This document shows, one piece after another, positions 7,424-14,530 of a DNA stretch of 64,000 nt. The position numbers and the translations under genes are program-made. The notes below the pieces were generated by a model. It did no database searches. It saw only the letters and a list, made by a program, of their open reading frames with translations, and was not told the origin of the DNA. The DNA comes from Catenulispora sp. EB89 (GTDB taxonomy: Bacteria > Actinomycetota > Actinomycetes > Streptomycetales > Catenulisporaceae). The stretch lies in assembly GCF_041261445.1 (NCBI RefSeq), contig NZ_JBGCCU010000008.1, forward strand, positions 310,001 to 374,000. Direction: 5' to 3'. The stretch's first letter is position 1; each line of letters starts with the position of its first letter.

Positions 7424-8350
7424 GTGGACCTCGTCAGCGCCTGCCGCATCTTCACCAGCGTCGCCGAACGCGGCAGCTTCACGCTGGGCGCCGCCGCCGA
7501 GGGCATCCCGCAGTCGGTGGCCAGCCGCCGCGTGGCGGCGCTCGAGAAGCATTTCCGCCAGCCGCTGTTCGACCGCACGGCGCGCCGGGCCGTCCTCACG
7601 GTCTTCGGCCAGGACATGCTCGGGCCCGCCAAGCGGCTGGTGCAGTACGCCGAGACGCTCGAATTCCACGCTGCGGAGGCCAAGCTGCGGCCGCTGACCC
7701 TGGCCGTGCCCGAGACGTGCGACGTCCGGCGCCTGGCGGTGCTCGACGCGGCGGCGCGGGAAGCCGAGCTGGCTCTGGACATCCGCAGCGCGGGCCCGGA
7801 GGCGCGAGCGGCGTGGATGCGGGACAAGGCAGTGCGCGCCGCAGTGCAGGCGGTGCCTCCGGATGACGCGCTGTGGGTCGTCCCGCTCGGGCTGGCCTCG
7901 GCACCGCAGACCGGTCCGCGTGAAGCGACTCAGGGTTCGTCGTCCCCGCGCCGCCGCCCGATCCGGCTCGAAACGCTGCGGCCTTCGCGTACGGAGCCAG
8001 CTCTGCGCCGCGTCTGGATCCAACCCGAGGACGACGTCCCCCACGTCCGCGACGTGCTGCAACGCGCCGGACACCGCGCGGCGCTGCTGCCCGCGCAGAT
8101 ATCCGTCGCCGCGTCGCTGGTCACGGCGGTCGGCGCGGCCCTGCGCACCGGCGCCTTCGTCCTCGCCTCCGCCGACCAGGCGCGCGAGCTCGGCCTGGCC
8201 TGGCGGCCGATCGCCGAGGCCGCCTCGCTGGCGCGCGGCTACACCGTGGCCGCGCACGTCGGTGACGACGCGGCCCTCATCCGCACGCTTGTCGGCGTCG
8301 AACTCGCCCGCGCGCTGGGTGCCGACGAATCAGGGGACGTCGATGCGTGA
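7424..8350 (+). CDS. LysR-family regulator, BlaA/AmpR-like
   Basis: N-terminal LysR winged helix-turn-helix (VSACRIFTSVAERGSFTLGAAAEGIPQSVASRRVAALEKH, about residues 4-42) followed by a ~230-aa effector domain that is weakly conserved. It is transcribed divergently from the class A beta-lactamase and overlaps the next gene by 8 bp. In Streptomyces cacaoi the same position is held by blaA, a LysR-type activator needed for induction of beta-lactamase blaL. GTG 7424 has no SD and may be leaderless. No ligand can be read from the sequence. Function by synteny is likely but not proven. Confidence 0.82.
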   Translation: MDLVSACRIFTSVAERGSFTLGAAAEGIPQSVASRRVAALEKHFRQPLFDRTARRAVLTVFGQDMLGPAKRLVQYAETLEFHAAEAKLRPLTLAVPETCDVRRLAVLDAAAREAELALDIRSAGPEARAAWMRDKAVRAAVQAVPPDDALWVVPLGLASAPQTGPREATQGSSSPRRRPIRLETLRPSRTEPALRRVWIQPEDDVPHVRDVLQRAGHRAALLPAQISVAASLVTAVGAALRTGAFVLASADQARELGLAWRPIAEAASLARGYTVAAHVGDDAALIRTLVGVELARALGADESGDVDA

Positions 8351-9236
8351 CAGAGAACTGATGGCCGGACTGCGCGACCGGCTCGCCGAAGCCGGTCTGC
8401 TGGGCTCCTTCCTCGTGCGCAATCTGGGGACAGGACAGGAGATCGGGCTCGACCCGGACGTCGCCTATCCCATCGCCTCACTCGTCAAGGTGCCGCTCGC
8501 CATCGCGGTCCTGGAAGCGATCCGGGCAGGGCGGCTCGACGGCGCGCAAGCCCTCGAACTCACCCCCGAACCCGACAAGCCGCAGCCGCCGATCGGCATC
8601 GGCCGCTTCCGTCACCCCGCACGCGTCGCGATCGACGACCTGATCTACCTCGCGGTCGCCATCAGCGACAACGCCGCGGCTGACGCGCTGTTCGACCTGG
8701 TGCCGCCGAGTGACGTCGACCGCGTCCTCGCGGATGCCGGCGTCACGGGCATCGCCGTACGGCATCCGATGCGCGACATCCTCGACGTCTTCGGCCAGCC
8801 CGAGGAGCTGCACCTCGCGCATGCCCTGGCCATCGGCGCTCGTACGCCTGGCGGCGGCCACCCTGTCGCGCACCTCGATGTCTCGCGTGCCAACGTCGGC
8901 ACCGCGCGTGCGTTCGCCGATCTGCTGCAACGATTGTGGACGCCGTCCGCGATCCATCCTGACGTGGCCGCGCGAGCCAGGGCCCTGATGGGCGACGGGA
9001 TGCTGCAACGCCGCCTCGGCCCCGACTTCATCTCCGACGCGACCGCCTGGGCCTCCAAGTCCGGCACGCTGCTCAACCTGCGCCACGACGCGGGCGTCGT
9101 CGAACACGAAGACGGCGAGAGCTACGCGGTGGTCGCCCTGACCGAGTCGACCGTGCCGGCCGCGGCCCAGCCCGCCGTGGACGCGCTGATCGGCCGCGTG
9201 GCCCGCGCGCTGCACGACCAGCTCCGCGAGCACTGA
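8343..9236 (+). CDS. BlaB-like cytoplasmic penicillin-recognising protein (class A beta-lactamase fold)
   Basis: A 297-aa protein of the serine beta-lactamase/PBP fold with SLVK at ~46, SDN at ~108 and KSG at ~239. There is no signal peptide or lipobox. I do not find an ExxxN element with the class A general-base Glu between SDN and KSG, and the third motif is KSG, not KTG. This matches what is known of Streptomyces cacaoi BlaB, a non-secreted regulator required with BlaA for blaL induction. The gene overlaps lysR by 8 bp (ATG 8343, preceded by AGGGGA at 8332-8337), so the two proteins are made together. It is more likely a sensor or signalling protein than a working lactamase. Confidence 0.82.
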   Translation: MRDRELMAGLRDRLAEAGLLGSFLVRNLGTGQEIGLDPDVAYPIASLVKVPLAIAVLEAIRAGRLDGAQALELTPEPDKPQPPIGIGRFRHPARVAIDDLIYLAVAISDNAAADALFDLVPPSDVDRVLADAGVTGIAVRHPMRDILDVFGQPEELHLAHALAIGARTPGGGHPVAHLDVSRANVGTARAFADLLQRLWTPSAIHPDVAARARALMGDGMLQRRLGPDFISDATAWASKSGTLLNLRHDAGVVEHEDGESYAVVALTESTVPAAAQPAVDALIGRVARALHDQLREH

Positions 9237-9463
9237 CGTCGAGCACTGGCCTTGCGCACTGGCCTTGCGCGCCGACCGCGTGCACTGGCCTTGCGCGCCG
9301 GCCTCGCGCACCGGCCTTACGCACTGACCTCGCGCACTGACCTCGTGTACCGGCCTTGCATACTGACGTCGCGCGCCGACCGCGTGCACTGACCTCGCGC
9401 GCCGACCGCGAGCACCGACCGCCAGCACCGGCCGTGCGCACTGACCTCGCGCTCTGAACCACC
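9230..9463. repeat. 13-bp minisatellite, 18 degenerate units
   Basis: Unbroken array of 13-bp units with consensus close to GCACTGACCTCGC. Units start at 9230, 9243, 9256, 9269 and so on to 9451. Main variants are GCACTGGCCTTGC, GCGCCGACCGCGT and GCACTGACCTCGC, each recurring. The first unit contains the TGA stop of the blaB-like gene. The period is not a multiple of three. It fills most of the gap before the next gene. Confidence 0.93.
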
Positions 9464-9544
9464 GTGCCGCCGAACCGCCGCGCGACCGAACCGAGGGGTG
9501 GACCTCGCCGCTGAGCGGCCGCCGTCGATCGATAGTGTGCCGCA
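9237..9544. other. Gap between blaB-like gene and 9545: repeat array only
   Basis: Apart from the 13-bp array (to 9463) this stretch holds no coding region. Just before ATG 9545 there is TAGTGT at 9533-9538, a -10-like hexamer six bases from the start codon. Confidence 0.7.
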
Positions 9545-10303
9545 ATGAGCGATGTCCTCCCGCGTCATGTGTTGTGTGTACTCGGCTCCGGTCTGGAGCT
9601 GTCGGAAATCGAGCGGGTCGCCGGCCCCGACCGCTTCACGCTCGACTGGGAGTACTCGCAGACCGAGCCCGATCCGCAGATGCCCCAGGCGTTCCAGGCC
9701 TGCACGATGAACGCCGTCTCGTTCGACGAGAAGGACCTGCTGGCCGTGGAGTCCCACGACACCGTCGGCTACCTGCTGTCCCCGCCGATACCGCGCGACC
9801 AGGCCCTGGCCATATCGCGCGGGCTGCTGGTCGCGGCCGGCGACCTGCTGCGCTCCGGCGCGACCGCCGTCAAGAACGAGAGCAGTGGCATCGCCCACGG
9901 CCGCACCCGCTGGCTGGCCCTCGCCGACCGTGCCGCCGCCACCGGCGATCTGGAAGGCCTCGCCGGCGTCCTCATCGAGGCGTGGGTCCAGCGCCCCATC
10001 GCCGACGACGGCGTGCTCTACACCTGCGGCATGCACCTGCTCGGCGCCCCCGACGTCGAGATCGAGGCCTCGGCCCAGGAGCGCGCCGGCGGGGAGGTGG
10101 CGGACATGGCCGGGCTGCTGGACGTGCTGGCGTTCTACCTGCTCACCGACCCGCGCGCCAAAGAGGTCGAGGACGGATCCGGCTTCCGGATGTCGGAGGA
10201 CTCGCCCCGGTGGGTGCTGCGTACCGGTGCGTGCGAGCGGTACGAGAGCGACGACTTCTTCTTCAACCCCTACGGGTACGTGCGGCTGACCTCGCCCGAG
10301 TAG
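9545..10303 (+). CDS. Hypothetical cytoplasmic protein
   Basis: A 252-aa acidic soluble protein without signal peptide or membrane segment. Recognisable blocks are SESSGIAHGR-like NESSGIAHGRTRW near residue 115, a middle helix-rich part, and LLDVLAFYLLTDP near 195, which recall DUF4261-type proteins, but I am not sure of that assignment. There is no SD; TAGTGT ends six bases upstream of the ATG, so the mRNA may be leaderless. It stands alone, with the sigma factor gene 140 bp downstream. Function unknown. Confidence 0.75.
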   Translation: MSDVLPRHVLCVLGSGLELSEIERVAGPDRFTLDWEYSQTEPDPQMPQAFQACTMNAVSFDEKDLLAVESHDTVGYLLSPPIPRDQALAISRGLLVAAGDLLRSGATAVKNESSGIAHGRTRWLALADRAAATGDLEGLAGVLIEAWVQRPIADDGVLYTCGMHLLGAPDVEIEASAQERAGGEVADMAGLLDVLAFYLLTDPRAKEVEDGSGFRMSEDSPRWVLRTGACERYESDDFFFNPYGYVRLTSPE

Positions 10304-10443
10304 CGAGGATCGGACGGTAGCGACGTCCCCGATCCGCGCCCGCCACGCGGGCAACCTTTCCCCCGCCACCGGAGTGTTAGTGTCCACAACCCGCGCGGCG
10401 TCCGAGCCGCGCGGCCGGACCACGGTGAAGGCGGGGACGACAG

Positions 10444-10977
10444 ATGGCGGACAGCGAGCCACGGGGGTTTCGCGAGTACGTCGCCGCTCGCAGGCAGGGG
10501 CTGCTCGCGGTGGGCTACGTGCTCACCGGTTCGCAGCACGGGGCGGAGGACCTGGTGCAGGCCACGCTGGTGAAGGTGTGGCCGCGCTGGAACCGGGTCG
10601 CTGACGCCGGCGACCCGGACGCGTACGTGCGCAAGGCGATGCTGAACACGTTCCTGTCCTGGCGGCGCCGCGACGGCGGGCGTGAGATCCCCAGCGACGA
10701 CGTCGCAGCATTGCCGTCCTCGCTCTCACGTCCGCAGCCGACGGCCGACTCCGGCGCGGGCAGCGCGCTGACCGGGGTGCTGGACCGGGTCGTGCTGCGG
10801 GATCTGCTGCGCGCGCTGCCCCGGCGGCAGCGCGCGGTGGTGGTGCTGCGGTACTACGCCGACCTCACCGAGGCGCAGGTCGCCGAGGCGATGGGGTGTT
10901 CGGTCGGGACCGTCAAGAGCCAGCACGCCAAAGCCCTGGCCACCCTCCGGCGCCACACGCCTGCCGAAGACCGATAG
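10444..10977 (+). CDS. ECF sigma factor, SigE family
   Basis: A 177-aa RNA polymerase sigma-70 protein. Region 2 is FREYVAARRQGLLAVGYVLTG through AEDLVQATLVKVW and YVRKAMLNTFLSWRRR. Region 4 is LPRRQRAVVVLRYYADLTEAQVAEAMGCSVGTVKSQ. This wording is characteristic of the actinobacterial SigE-family group. The next gene, 11 nt downstream, encodes a membrane protein with a short cytoplasmic N-terminus and is probably its partner or anti-sigma factor. The regulon is unknown. Confidence 0.92.
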   Translation: MADSEPRGFREYVAARRQGLLAVGYVLTGSQHGAEDLVQATLVKVWPRWNRVADAGDPDAYVRKAMLNTFLSWRRRDGGREIPSDDVAALPSSLSRPQPTADSGAGSALTGVLDRVVLRDLLRALPRRQRAVVVLRYYADLTEAQVAEAMGCSVGTVKSQHAKALATLRRHTPAEDR

Positions 10978-10988
10978 GAGCGGATCCG

Positions 10989-11621
10989 ATGTCACAGCAG
11001 GAGCAGGATTCCGACACCCGTCCGCTGGCCGAGGGCCTGCGCGAGCTCGCCGGCCAGGCTGCCGACGCCCCCGGGCTGTTCGACGCGGTGTCCGCCGGCG
11101 CGCGCCGCCGCTCTGCCCGGGTGCGGACCTCCGGGGCGGTGCTGGCCGTCGGCGGGGTGCTGGCGGTCGCCGGGGGAGTGACGGCGTGGCCGTCGCTGTC
11201 CGGGGGGAGCCATGGGGTGACAGCAGACTCGGCGCATTCGATCGCACAGGCGCACTGTCCGGCGCAGCCTCCCGACGCCGACCGCCCCGCCGGCTCCGCC
11301 GGCCGGCTGTTCACCGGGACGCCCGGCGCGGCGACGCTGTGCGTCTACGGGTTCACGGAGACCAGCACCACGCTGCGCTCGGAGTCCATCACCGGCTCGG
11401 CCCTCACGTCGCTGACTCGCGGGCTGGCTCACGGGAAGGACCCCGACTCCGCCATCTGCACCATGGAGCTCAAAAACCCCGAGCACCTGCTGATCCTTCA
11501 GTACGCGGACGGCTCGACGCAGGATCTGGTGATCGACATGAGCGGCTGCGGAACGGTGGGCACCGCGACGCACAGGGTGCTGCTGCCGGACGATCTGCGG
11601 AAGCTGATCATGGTTGGGTAG
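10989..11621 (+). CDS. Single-pass membrane protein paired with the sigma factor
   Basis: A 210-aa protein. Residues ~1-48 are cytoplasmic (LAEGLRELAGQAADAPGLFDAV), one transmembrane helix covers ~50-70 (SGAVLAVGGVLAVAGGVTAW), and the rest is extracytoplasmic with three or four cysteines (HCPAQP, TLCVYG, AICTME, SGCGTV). AGGAG at 10976-10980 lies 8 nt before the ATG. The position directly after a SigE-family factor suggests an anti-sigma or sensor role, but there is no zinc-binding HxxxCxxC motif, so this is inferred from context only. Confidence 0.75.
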   Translation: MSQQEQDSDTRPLAEGLRELAGQAADAPGLFDAVSAGARRRSARVRTSGAVLAVGGVLAVAGGVTAWPSLSGGSHGVTADSAHSIAQAHCPAQPPDADRPAGSAGRLFTGTPGAATLCVYGFTETSTTLRSESITGSALTSLTRGLAHGKDPDSAICTMELKNPEHLLILQYADGSTQDLVIDMSGCGTVGTATHRVLLPDDLRKLIMVG

Positions 11622-11671
11622 GACGGGGTAGGGCCAGGTAACGTCGGGTAGGGCCAGGTAGCGCCAGGTAC
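11614..11671. repeat. Short direct repeats after the sigma-factor operon
   Basis: GGGTAGGGCCAGGTA occurs twice (about 11626-11640 and 11646-11660) with partial copies on each side. No coding meaning is seen. Confidence 0.7.
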
Positions 11672-11754
11672 GGCTGGTTGTACGCCGGCGAGCGGCGCGG
11701 GAACAGGTGAGAATTACCGTCGCCGCCGCCGTTCGCGCTGGCCACAATCGCCGA

Positions 11755-12438
11755 ATGCGGAACAGTCGCTGGGGTGGGGCGATCGCGGTCGCGGTGACGG
11801 TCGTCGGTCTGGCGTTCGGGGTGGCCGGGTGCTCCGGTACTTCGGGGAGTGTGGCGGCGGGGGCTGGCGCGTCGAGCACGACGTCCGGCGGTGCTGCCGC
11901 GACGACGTCGGCGGTGTCGACGACCGGGGCTTCGACGGCGGCGGGGTCGTCGTCGGCATCGACTTCGGCATCGACATCGACATCGGCGGCGGCGTCGAGC
12001 AGCGCGGCGGCGGTCACGTCGTCGTCCTCGGCAGCGGCGCCGCCCTCGTCCAGCAACCCGGGGGCGGGCAACGCGCCGACCGGCGCCAGCATTCTGAAGC
12101 CGTTCATCGGCAGCTGGACCGGACACGACCGCATCCTGACGATCACGTCGAACGGCATCGCCACCGAGAAGGTGTTCGACGGCTGCTGCACCGTCGCCTA
12201 CACACTGACCTTCAGGATCGACCACGCCAGCGGCAACCACGCGAACGGCACCCTCTACGCCACGGTGACATCGGCGACGTTCAACGAGAACCCGAACTGG
12301 CCCAGCCCCGGCTCGCCCGAGGCCCAGAAGGGGGAGGACGGCATCGTGGGCGTGCAGGACGGCGTGCTGGTCGATCCGTTCGCCGGCGGAACGTTCTGCG
12401 ACAACGCCGCCGACGTCGCAGGGAAGTGTGGCTTGTAG
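11755..12438 (+). CDS. Secreted lipoprotein with Ser/Thr/Ala-rich linker
   Basis: A 227-aa protein. The signal peptide ends in the lipobox VAGC at ~25. Residues ~30-105 are almost only Ser, Thr, Ala and Gly, a flexible surface linker. The folded C-terminal part (~108-227) begins FIGSWTGHDRILTITSNGIA and contains the pair CC in DGCCTVAYTL plus two later cysteines. I do not recognise the domain. It converges on another lipoprotein gene 30 bp away on the minus strand. Confidence 0.75.
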   Translation: MRNSRWGGAIAVAVTVVGLAFGVAGCSGTSGSVAAGAGASSTTSGGAAATTSAVSTTGASTAAGSSSASTSASTSTSAAASSSAAAVTSSSSAAAPPSSSNPGAGNAPTGASILKPFIGSWTGHDRILTITSNGIATEKVFDGCCTVAYTLTFRIDHASGNHANGTLYATVTSATFNENPNWPSPGSPEAQKGEDGIVGVQDGVLVDPFAGGTFCDNAADVAGKCGL

Positions 12439-12468
12439 GCGCGACAGAGGACTGCCGCAGCGATCCGA

Positions 12469-13242
12469 TCAGTTGCTCATCGCAGCCTGGTTCTCGTAGT
12501 AGCTCGAGTCGAGCATCGCGCCGCGCAGCGTCGGCTGCTTGCCGCTCTCGTAGTCGATGCCGATGGTGCGCACCACGTTCGTCCCGCTGGCGAAGTCCAG
12601 CTCCAGCCGTCCGCTGGACTCGATGCGGTACGTCCCGTGCTGGTCGGCCGGCAGGACCGCCGCGTCGCCGTTCAGGGTGCCGACGGTGGCGCCGCTCGCG
12701 GTGGCAAACCGGCCGTTCGAGGCCAGTGTCAGGTCGCTGAATCCGCCGGAGAAGTCGCTGCCCGCGCCGGAGGCGTAGACGTTCTGGAACGTCACCGCCA
12801 GCGTGCTGCCGGCCTTCGGCACCGTCAGCTCCGCCAGGTGCAGGTTGTCGAGCGTGAACGCGCCGCCGGTGTACGTGCCCTGCATGGTGCCGACGGTGAC
12901 GGCGCCGGTCGACGGGTTGTAGCTGTAGCTCGTGCAGCCCTGCGCGCCGATGCCCTGCGGCGTGCCGACGCCGGTGTCGCTGCCGGTGCAGCTGGGCAGT
13001 CCCTGGTGCGGCAGGCCTGTGTACGCGTGGCTGCCGTCGGCGAAGTACACGCCGAGGAAGTTGGTGCCGTTGGCCGTGCCCCAGAAGTAGTGGCCGGCCA
13101 AGCCAGAGCCGCCGGATCCGCCGGCAGCGCTCGATCCCGCAGCGACTCCGGTGAACGAAACTCCGCTCCCTGACGAACACCCACTTGCCAGCAGCACCGC
13201 GGCCGCCCAAGCCGTGCATGACAGAACCCTGCTGCGCCGCAT
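12469..13242 (-). CDS. Secreted lipoprotein of unknown function
   Basis: A 257-aa protein from ATG 13242 (a longer frame to 13293 lacks a good start). The signal peptide MRRSRVLSC... ends in the lipobox LLASGC. The mature part is Gly/Ser/Thr-rich and predicted beta-rich (LAGHYFWGTANGTNFLGVYFADGSHAYTG at the start), with a cysteine pair around CTGS and GCTSYSY. It resembles many actinobacterial surface lipoproteins but no catalytic motif is visible. It is divergent from the PhyH gene. Confidence 0.72.
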   Translation of the reverse strand: MRRSRVLSCTAWAAAVLLASGCSSGSGVSFTGVAAGSSAAGGSGGSGLAGHYFWGTANGTNFLGVYFADGSHAYTGLPHQGLPSCTGSDTGVGTPQGIGAQGCTSYSYNPSTGAVTVGTMQGTYTGGAFTLDNLHLAELTVPKAGSTLAVTFQNVYASGAGSDFSGGFSDLTLASNGRFATASGATVGTLNGDAAVLPADQHGTYRIESSGRLELDFASGTNVVRTIGIDYESGKQPTLRGAMLDSSYYENQAAMSN

Positions 13243-13378
13243 CACGCCCCCGAAAGCGGTTTCTCGACATCCGACCGCACGATTCTCGCGCACCGACCGC
13301 CACGCCGTCTCCCCGACCGGGTATCACTTTCTCGGCCCGTTCCCATTCCCGTCCCTGACACCTGTGGAGTGCATCGAC

Positions 13379-14212
13379 ATGACCGCGACGGCGGCGCCGA
13401 CCGACGAACTCGACGTGCCCTACCGGCGCCTGCCCCCGACCGCCACCGCCGACTTCGCGCGCGACGGCTTCGTGCACCTGTCCGGCGTGCTGTCCGCGGA
13501 GACGATCGCGCACTACGAACCGGTGATCACCTCTGAGGTGATCCGCCTGAACACCCAGCACCGGCCACTGTCCGAGCGCGATACCTACGGCCGGGCGTTC
13601 CTCCAGGTGTCGAACCTGTGGCGGGAGAACGAGACGGTCAAGCAGCTGGTGTTCTCCCGCCGCCTGGCCGGCATCGCCGCCGCGCTGTTGGGCGTCCACG
13701 CGGTACGGCTCTACCACGACCAGGCGCTGTACAAGGAGCCCAGCGGCGGCATCACGCCCTGGCACGCGGACCAGTACTACTGGCCGCTGTCCTCCGACCG
13801 CTGCCTGACGATCTGGCTGCCGCTCCAGGAGACGCCCCTGGACATGGGGCCGCTGGCGTTCGCGCGCGGCAGCCACAACTTCTCCCACGGACGCGACCTC
13901 CCGATCTCCGACGAGTCGGAGCAGCAGCTCGAGCAGGCAGTCGCCGACCAGGCGTTCGAGCACGTCGTCGAACCCTTCGCGCTCGGCGACGCCAGCTTCC
14001 ACCGCGGCTGGACGTTCCACCACGCCGGCCCGAACCGCGGGACGACGCCGCGGCGGGTGATGACGGTGATCTACATGGATGCTGACATCCGGCTGGCCGA
14101 GCCGACCAACGAGAACCAGGAGAGGGACCGCGACTGGATGCCCGGCGCGGAGATCGGGCAGGTGCCGGACACGGCGCTGAACCCGGTGTTGTTCGACGGG
14201 CTGGCGGCTTGA
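13379..14212 (+). CDS. Phytanoyl-CoA dioxygenase (PhyH) family oxygenase
   Basis: Non-haem Fe(II)/2-oxoglutarate dioxygenase of 277 aa. Iron ligands are in HxD form (PWHADQYYW, ~residue 130) with the distal His in GWTFHHAGPN (~216), and the 2-oxoglutarate Arg is likely in TPRRVMTV. It starts with the typical FARDGFVHLSGVLS. The family hydroxylates small molecules (ectoine, alkaloids, acyl-CoA and natural products); nothing nearby identifies the substrate. TGGAG at 13365-13369 precedes the ATG by 9 nt. It is a single gene, followed by a bidirectional terminator. Confidence 0.88.
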   Translation: MTATAAPTDELDVPYRRLPPTATADFARDGFVHLSGVLSAETIAHYEPVITSEVIRLNTQHRPLSERDTYGRAFLQVSNLWRENETVKQLVFSRRLAGIAAALLGVHAVRLYHDQALYKEPSGGITPWHADQYYWPLSSDRCLTIWLPLQETPLDMGPLAFARGSHNFSHGRDLPISDESEQQLEQAVADQAFEHVVEPFALGDASFHRGWTFHHAGPNRGTTPRRVMTVIYMDADIRLAEPTNENQERDRDWMPGAEIGQVPDTALNPVLFDGLAA

Positions 14213-14530
14213 TGTCCGCCGGCGGATCGACAGGTTGGGCAGATGCCGGACCGGGCGGACCGGCGGATTGTGCGGACCGCCCGACTGAGCGGAATGACCG
14301 GCCTGGCGGACGGGCAGAGCTGTGGACTGCCGGCCGGCAGGGCTGCGGGGCCGGGCGAGTCAGCGGTCTGGCCAGGGCTGTGGGCCGGGCGAGCTGGCAC
14401 AGCGGCGGACTGCTGGCCGGCCGCGCCGACGTCGCGCCCGGCGATCAGCGTGATCGGCCTGAGCGGCCTGATCAGCACGGGGCCGCAGCGTGTGATGCAC
14501 TGCGGCCCCGCACTCGTACTCGTCGTAGCG
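14213..14530. other. Convergent gap without genes
   Basis: The stretch between the PhyH gene and the GH39-like gene is rich in CGGAC/CCGGC words and degenerate short repeats, but no ORF looks coding. A terminator lies near its right end. Confidence 0.6.
14478..14510. terminator. Bidirectional hairpin terminator
   Basis: Perfect 11-bp stem CGGGGCCGCAG (14478-14488) / CTGCGGCCCCG (14500-14510) with an 11-nt loop. It lies between two convergent genes. There is no strong U-tract, as is common in actinomycetes. Confidence 0.75.

Noticed and set aside
7863-8342. Long N-terminal extension of the blaB-like gene
   Set aside because: It overlaps the LysR gene in another frame and is Arg/Ser/Pro-rich; homology starts at ATG 8343.
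9230-9463. Possible CRISPR array
   Set aside because: Units are 13 bp and directly adjacent with no spacers; it is a minisatellite.
8478-9545. Repetitive 355-residue minus-strand protein (RSVREVSARGQC-type repeats)
   Set aside because: Produced by reading the 13-bp minisatellite and an antisense frame; 13 is not a multiple of three, so all frames give similar repeats.
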